From Larix kaempferi (taxonomy: Eukaryota > Streptophyta > Pinopsida > Pinales > Pinaceae), in NCBI GenBank assembly GCA_027924585.1, contig BSBM01000036.1:2934001-2998000 (forward strand): 64,000 nucleotides of DNA. The letters run 5' to 3'. Below, piece by piece: positions 57,868 to 64,000 of this stretch (the stretch's first letter is position 1; each line of letters opens with the position of its first letter). Under the pieces are notes generated by a model. It made no database searches. It was not told where the DNA came from and saw only the letters and a list, made by a program, of their open reading frames with translations. Both the position numbers and the translations under genes were made by a program.

Positions 57868-58902
57868 TGTTGGTGGGCAAAACTAACCTATAGCAAGTAA
57901 ACTAATACTATCAATTGGAATGGGGTGACAGCTAAGTGTATTAACTGTATTACAGAAATATTTATGAAAATAAATGAGTTATAGACCTTGAGAACATACC
58001 TTTTAACCGACGTTCGATCCTAGCTTTTATTTGATCTTGTGCTCAATCCTCAATTCCACCTTCTATTCAGTAAACCTGCAATACAAATACCTTTCTCAGT
58101 GTATCTTGGATAATATATAATGATTGAAAGAAACAAAAACAATTTTAAACATTCGATATTAACCAAAATAGATCCAAATTAATATATTATTTCAAAGAAC
58201 ACTTAATTTGGGACAAGAAAGACACTTCAACCTTTTATTGTCAAATACAAATTGATGTTACAAATATACCTGACTTTGTGACATGCTTCTGCAACTTGAT
58301 TCTAGGCTCTTGCTCTTCTCTGACTTGGATATATTCAGCATAAACTCCTCCAGTGCAAGCTTCTCTTTTATATCTCTATGTCTCTAAGTTTCTCCATCTA
58401 ACCCCTCTCTTTATTCTTCCCTGTATTTATAGGATCAGAGAAGTAGTTCAGGTCGAGAGATGGTTATGGAGGAAGTTGGGGAAGTTGGGAAACTACCAGC
58501 AACTAATCCTCCTCATGAAATTAATTATTTTTTAATCATCTTTTGAGATGTACGTTATTATTGTTTAGTGAAGTAGCGTTTAGGGCGCTACTTTAGTGCT
58601 AGTCAACTAGCGCTCATCGATTTTTAAATGTTGAGCGCTTCTATGTTGAATAAGAGTAGTGCTTATAAGGCTTTGAGCACTACTATTATACACTGGAGTA
58701 GCGTACAGGCGCTAGTCTATTGAAGTAGAGTAGCGCTCATATCTTAGAATGATATTTTTAGGGTTTTCTCAGTGTTGTCTGGAGGTGTAGTAAATCAAAG
58801 TCTCATCTAAGGTCAACATGCTCCTCCATCCAAGTTGTCCTTTTGTGTGATCAACAACTCAAGGTGATCACGGACGGAGAGGTGCAAGTTTGACCGATAA
58901 TA
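57868..58902 (-). repeat. 5' LTR of G (1035 bp)
   Basis: Pairs with 46341-47375, of identical length. It ends ATAATA rather than ATAACA, so the terminal CA has changed. Flanked by gtata. Confidence 0.93.
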
Positions 58903-58907
58903 GTATA

Positions 58908-59089
58908 TTCGAATGACCTCCTTGGCTAATTCGAATTGCTCCTTCATTGTGACAGTATTGTATTGTAATTCTACTATTCTGGATTATAGAGCACTGATGC
59001 ATCTCTCTTGCACAGTTTTTACTCCAATTTGTTTTATATCATTGTGATTGATTTACTTGTTCAATAGATCTGCTATGACTAATTTTACA
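58908..59089 (+). repeat. 3' LTR of C, second segment
   Basis: It continues the C 3' LTR after G (ttcgaatgacctcc to ctaattttaca), matching 41041-41221. Confidence 0.9.
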
Positions 59090-60010
59090 AGTATGAGTTG
59101 TTGACTTGTTTAAATATGTTTTAGATTTATGTAAATTGATTGGATTATTGAAAGACATATATAATTATATACATATAATATAACATGTCATAGTATAATA
59201 TAGTATATGAAAATATCTTATTTGACTTATGTATAAGAGGATAATATAAATAAATGGATATAGATAGGATTGCACCAATTTTTAGAAAACAATTGTCATA
59301 GTTGCATTTAAGAAAGAAGCATGACAAGTGAGACTTTGCAACCATGTTTATTAATATTTTATTTATTTAAATCAAATTGCTATTTTTTTTATAAAATGAA
59401 TTTATTGATTGTTGACTATTATGTTATTGGAATTTATTGATGGATGAGGACTTTTGATATAAATAGGAGACTTGAGATTGGAAAGGGGAGGTTTTTATAG
59501 GAATGTGAATTTTGGATATTTTGGGGTATGAGAAGTTTGGAAGAGTTGGAAGAGTTTGAGAACTCTTGGCTAATTTGATACATTGCCTATTAGTGCATCA
59601 TTGTTCTCTTCTTTGGGGATCTCGGGAACGGAGATCTAGGAGGCCATTTGGATGGATTCTTGAGGCTAGGGAGTTGGCTAGGCCCCTAGTTGGTTGGGAG
59701 GTAAAACTGTGGTTCCGCTTTGGGAAATGAAGATGGAAGCAAGTCGAGGAAAAGATGGAAGTTTGCTTCAGTTTGGACTTCGTCACCATTCTTATATCGA
59801 GGTATTTTCCTTGTGATTTTAAATTGTTTATATGCTATTGTAAAAATTCTTATATGTTGATATGGTTATATGATGCTTTTATGTTGCTCAATAATATAGT
59901 TAAGAAATCCACCATTTGATCTTGTATTAACACTCTTATGCATTTCCAGAATGAAAAGAAAATAGACGGTTAATTAGATTAAAATTCATACTTCCTTTAG
60001 AGGCATTACA
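59090..60010 (+). repeat. Candidate LTR of element X, right part
   Basis: It follows the end of Copia C and ends GGCATTACA. Two bases later comes a primer-site-like sequence. Unrecognised otherwise. Confidence 0.45.
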
Positions 60011-60012
60011 TA

Positions 60013-60024
60013 TGGTATCAAAGC
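60013..60024 (+). other. Primer binding site candidate of X
   Basis: TGGTATCAAAGC has one change from the initiator-Met site, two bases after an LTR-like end. Confidence 0.6.
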
Positions 60025-60300
60025 GTAGATTCAAACACTTGAGCCAATAGGGCCATCATCCATGTAAAATATAAATAAATAAAATTAGTTTTTGGAGTAG
60101 TTAGAACATGTATCCAAGCAAATATAGAAAATTCCTTCCAAGAATTCAATGTTAAATGAGTATGAAATTTGGATTATAAAAATATATATATATAGATTCA
60201 TAGGATGGAGATCCTTGTGAATGATACATAAAATGACATTGTTTGTTGAATATTTTTAGTTTTCATGTATGTTTCTTTCATTAATGATATTACGATTCTT
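60025..60300. other. Leader-like DNA of X
   Basis: No gene seen. A short (AT)n run lies near 60181-60194. Confidence 0.35.
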
Positions 60301-60302
60301 CA

Positions 60303-60740
60303 AGCGGAAAAATTCCCAACTAAAACCCACAAAAAGAAAGAGAAAAAAAAACTGAGCAGAAAATATTAAATTGTTTAGAATGCGAGATACCCAACTCAAC
60401 TCCACAATATCAACAGAAAAAAACTTATTGGATTCCCAATTCAAACCCACGAGTATCAACTACCAAAGGTAGGAAATTCAACAGAAAACCTTGAAATACT
60501 CAGATTCAAAAATGTCCAAGTCAATCTCGTAAGTATGAAGAGCAGAAAAGACAAAAAAGAAAATCTCAAATTATTCAGATTGGGAGATTCCCAATTCAAA
60601 ACAAAAAAAATTACAAGTTTCAAGAGGAGAAAACCTTTTTTTTTTATTGAGAGATGACCGACCAAACCCACAAGTTTCACGAGCAGAAAAACTCTAAAAC
60701 AAATCTTAAAATCGTCTGAGTAAACAGAAAACCACCGATA
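60303..60740. repeat. Degenerate tandem repeat, about 75 bp
   Basis: Five or six weak units have the form ttcccaa-tcaaacccacaag-atca followed by gagcagaaaa and a(t/a)ctt(a)aat. Recognisable starts are near 60318, 60389, 60434, 60516, 60590 and 60660. Non-coding. Confidence 0.5.
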
Positions 60741-62197
60741 AGAAATACAGGGAACGAAGCTAACAAACTTTGAATCCCACCTCATTCCAAAACCCATAAT
60801 GTGGATCGATTACTAATAGAAAGGGGACGGTTTCTAGCACTTAAAAAAAGGGGTATCTAGATTGACCCACAACAGTTTTTTAACATATGCCTTTAGCTTA
60901 TTGGGAGGGAGAACTATTTGATAAAAGGGATCCTGGGTGAGTCTTTTATAAACAGAAGGCATGACCGGGTTGGTCAATGTGATTAAAAGGGATATGATAA
61001 TTTGTCGCAGTAATTCCCACCAGTGCTTGACAAAACAGGAATCAGAATCCCCAAAATGAAAAGTAATCCAAACTAATCCTACTTCTACCGATGCTTCTTA
61101 TTACCTAAAAACTTCCTTTCGATCAGTTCTTATAAGTGCTCTTCTCTTTAGGTATTGAATATAGAAGATAATATTTTGGACGGATGGATAGATACTAATG
61201 GAACTAGGAAAATTGAACCAACTTAAGTTGATGCGTAAGTGGGCACGTTCCATTGTCCTTGTGAAATTGTAAGATGTTGAGAATTTTGGATTTGAGTGGA
61301 AATAGCTTACCATACAAATTTCTTGAGTTGATTTAGGATCTACCTACTCGGATAAACTCCAATTTCTTGACTTCGCAATGAAACTTCGTAGTTTCAATAC
61401 AACCATGACATCTCTATTGAGTAAGGAATATCTAACAAGTTTTTTTCCACTGTTGTTGGATATCAAAATTACTACAAGAATAAGTTGACGTTATGTAAGG
61501 GTTATCTAGGAGTAGAGATGAGGGAATGTCTCATTCTATTCACAATTAAAGGTTTCATTTATCTACGAAAAGAGACAATAGAGAGGGCTTATTGTTTATT
61601 AACATTAGCAACACTTCCAGGCCACTCCCAATGGTTTCTCTTGAAGGTGAACAGGATTGGGAAAAGACGTATTTCCTGCTATTCATTTTATGTTCAGAAA
61701 GTACCATACAATAAAGTGAAGACAATATGCTTATCTTGACCATGATATGTATCTTTGTGCATATAAGATATTAAAAACCATCCGCATTTTTTTTGTTACC
61801 ATGCATTAAAGAAGGATTCGAGTTAGTTTAGAGCCTGGGACGTACGGTGAAAGGGAACCCCCATGTCTAATAATTCCTATTGACCTTCCCAAATCCAATT
61901 CATAGAGACGAGCATCTTACCCAAAGAGGTCCAGTTAGCGTTGACCAATGCCTGGATACATTACAAGTTCTTTAGCCGATATACCTCAATAGGGATAAGT
62001 TCTTAACCTGGAGACTCTGAAGGCCCACAAAGTATGTATTATTCTAGGAAGAAAAATGTATTTGACCTTAAGATGGAGTGTCACGTCCCTAGTCACCTCG
62101 GTACCCGTTAGAGGCGATGGGAGACAACCTTGAAACCACCTGGTAATTTTTTTTATAACTAATCTGCAACTCTACACTTTTACACAGCCGCAATGAT
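60741..62197. other. No gene seen
   Basis: Scattered short open frames without domains on both strands. A possible LTR start (TGTCACGTCCC near 62085) has no partner. Confidence 0.35.
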
Positions 62198-62905
62198 CTT
62201 CAGTCCGCAATCCACTAACTATAAGCCACAATTGGAAGTCAGAATTCAGAACTGCAGATCACATCTTCGATGAGAATCACACCTCCGACTTCTGCAATTC
62301 GCAATCCACAGTGCAGAAATAATAAATCGGAACACCAATTCTCTGCCCCAAAGAAATCTCCTCTCCGACTTCTGCAATCCACCTTGCGGGATTCAGAAGT
62401 CGGGATTCCCAAATGCTCAACACCTAATAAATATGCCTCCGACTTTTGCAATCCCCAATCCACCATCTAAGAGTCGGAAGTCATGATCCCCAAATGAATA
62501 GCTCCGAATAAATACACCTCCGACTTCCACAATTTGCAATCCACAATGTGGAAATCGAAAGTAGGAACAGCAAATACTCCACCTCGTCGAATCATGCCTC
62601 CGACTTCCGCAATCCATGATGTGGAATTCGGAAGTCGAAACCCTCAAATTCTCAACCTTGAGGAATTTGTTCTTTGACTTCCGCAATGCGGAACTCAGAA
62701 GTCGTCAGAAGTCCGCATTGCAGGAGTTGGAAGTCAGAACCCCAAGTTACAATTCCAAGAAATTTTCTCTTCTGAATTCCACAATACACAATCTGTGTTG
62801 TGGGAGTCAGAAGTCGGAACCACCAGGCACAACTTCATAGAAAAAACCCTTCTGACTTCCGTAATCTGCAATCCACATGCGGGTTCGGAAAGTCGGAAGC
62901 CCAAC
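62198..62905. repeat. Tandem array of about eight 80-bp hairpin units
   Basis: Units start near 62283, 62363, 62437, 62518, 62598, 62672, 62769 and 62850 (spacing 80, 74, 81, 80, 74, 97 and 81). Each has c-ccgacttc-gcaatcca, then within 20-30 bases its near reverse complement tgcgga-ttcggaagtcgg, so each unit can fold on itself. The sixth unit carries a second nested pair. Open frames through it are by-products. Confidence 0.8.
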
Positions 62906-64000
62906 TACATAACTTCTTAGGCCCATAACTTCTCATCCCAAGTCCATTTTGGGAAAATTTGGTACCGATGGAAATATCGCGGCGAGAACTATGTGACTGT
63001 GTGATCCTCTGCAACACTTGAAAACTCTGATCCTATCCATTTTCCAATCAAATTTTTTCATCAAACTCCACCAATGCCTCTTTTCCACTCTTCCATGTCT
63101 CCTCCCATCAATCCAGACCCATAGAAGGGTCATGAACACACCATGGGGGTGTCTATTCCTTGGCTCCAAGGCGTTGACTAAACCTTTTGAGCATTCTGTC
63201 CTTTACATCACCTAGTCCTATTCATCAAGGCATAAATTCATATAAATAAAAGCATAAGAATTAAGATGTGCAGAAGCATGGAGGTATAACATACACATCA
63301 GATATAAACCATATTAACACACAGTGGAATGAAATAATGTACACACACATATATATCATGCATCATTTAGCTTCAACAGTGAAATCACTAATTAAACATT
63401 GCAGGATAGAGAATGTGCATGAACCATAGGTATCTGCACATCCTGTATTCCTTCAGCACTCCGAGACCACCCCCTAGATGGGGCTATGTATCCACTAAGG
63501 AGGAACTAGCAGGCTCACTCACAGCCATGGGTCACAATCAATCAAGTTCATCTAGCACACACCTAGATTTTTCAACCAATTGGGGAGACAGGTAAGGGGT
63601 TTTCTTGGTCAATGAGATCATCCAAAGAGCTATTGTAATAACCAAATGACCTTAGACAATCTAGGCACCCCCATCACCTCCAATCTCATCTTAAGCAAGG
63701 TCGCCTTCTTTGTTTTGCACAGTCCCTCGGGTTCCCTTTCCTTCAGCACTAACATGGGAAGGTATGGCTAGACCCGACTACTAAATCAAGGGTAAATGAT
63801 CCCACACTGGCTCTACCATGCATTATAAACCCTCCTCATCTCTTCCCACTACGATCTGACCTCTGATCTTCCTCAACGTTGCGACCGAATAGCTCTATCC
63901 TGCAACAATATTTTGGGATATTAGATCTTGGTTTTCTCATGAACTTCTGGGAATCTCATGCTCTTCGATTCTTCCCATGGTTTAGTTTTGTATATCCCCA
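62906..64000. other. No gene seen at right edge
   Basis: Unannotated DNA. No domain, element terminus or repeat partner could be identified. It may be internal sequence of X or of a further insertion that continues off the window. Confidence 0.35.

Larger units (their letters stand above)
46341..58902 (-). mobile_element. Gypsy (Tat-like) element G with antisense PMD gene
   Basis: This 12.6-kb LTR retrotransposon has perfect target duplications gtata at 46336-46340 and 58903-58907. LTRs are 46341-47375 and 57868-58902, both 1035 bp. I counted about 46 mismatches by hand, roughly 4-5 percent, so it is the youngest insertion of the stack. The primer site next to 57868 sets the minus strand. 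The minus-strand order is 5' LTR, long leader, gag, protease ORF and archaeal-type RNase H, then a plus-strand PMD gene, a repeat-rich tail and the 3' LTR. Reverse transcriptase domain, its own RNase H and integrase are absent, so the element is non-autonomous. Confidence 0.9.
40539..59089 (+). mobile_element. Copia element C, 3' LTR split by Gypsy G
   Basis: A full-length Copia element on the plus strand, in the same family as A, about 6 kb without G. The parts are 5' LTR 40539-41221 (683 bp), primer site 41222-41233, leader, gag-pol 41591-45653, polypurine tract 45813-45824, and 3' LTR 45825-46340 continued at 58908-59089. Flanks are attat (40534-40538) and agtat (59090-59094), a 5-bp duplication with one change. 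Gag-pol is inactivated by a frameshift, stops and an integrase active-site change. Confidence 0.88.

Noticed and set aside
59598-59789. Minus-strand 63-codon open frame
   Set aside because: Inside the candidate X LTR; no recognisable protein feature.
62085-62130. LTR start TGTCACGTCCC
   Set aside because: No second copy, primer site or purine tract was found in the window.
62198-62905. CRISPR-like array
   Set aside because: Units are internally palindromic, diverged and lack unique spacers; the DNA is eukaryotic.

Overview
This is nuclear DNA of a seed plant. The evidence is plant-type Copia and Gypsy LTR retrotransposons, a tRNA-derived SINE pair and A/T-rich non-coding DNA. The crowded, nested and decayed elements suggest a large, transposon-bloated genome, possibly a gymnosperm, but that is inference. 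I see no intact host gene, no true tRNA or rRNA gene, and nothing bacterial or organellar.

Layout. 1-2614: Copia A (minus strand), with an open gag-pol frame running off the left edge. It is nested in the RNase H region of Copia B (2615 to about 7015, minus). 7421-9950: a two-copy repeat whose first copy is split by a 1.76-kb solo LTR. 10000-14700: non-coding DNA with small tandem and inverted repeats and one CACTA-like terminus. 14786-16480: a decayed reading frame of unknown function. 17624-18119: two SINEs in inverted orientation.

19289 to the right edge is one nested stack. Element E (minus strand, same family as the solo LTR) has LTR copies at 19289 and 25917 and an internal acidic-protein frame. 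Its first LTR holds an internally deleted Copia D (20666-22277). Its second LTR holds Gypsy F (26031-39169) and then the LTR of a further element X (39477-40538 and 59090-60010). Copia C (40539-59089) sits inside the X LTR, and Gypsy G (46341-58902) sits inside the 3' LTR of C. Target-site duplications support D, F and G directly.

The most interesting object is G. It keeps gag, an intact 521-residue protease ORF and an archaeal-type RNase H with all four acidic residues. It has no reverse transcriptase domain or integrase. On the opposite strand it carries an intron-containing plant-mobile-domain (PMD) gene with its own candidate TATA box and an inverted pair of a motif that recurs in the G LTRs. 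F carries a long extra frame between integrase and LTR with a basic stretch and coiled coils. Several decayed frames have many stop codons but few frameshifts, as expected if C-to-T mutation is inactivating methylated DNA.

60025-64000 has no recognisable gene but holds two tandem arrays, one made of about eight 80-bp units that are each imperfect hairpins. All boundaries and alignments were made by eye; no database search or computation was run.
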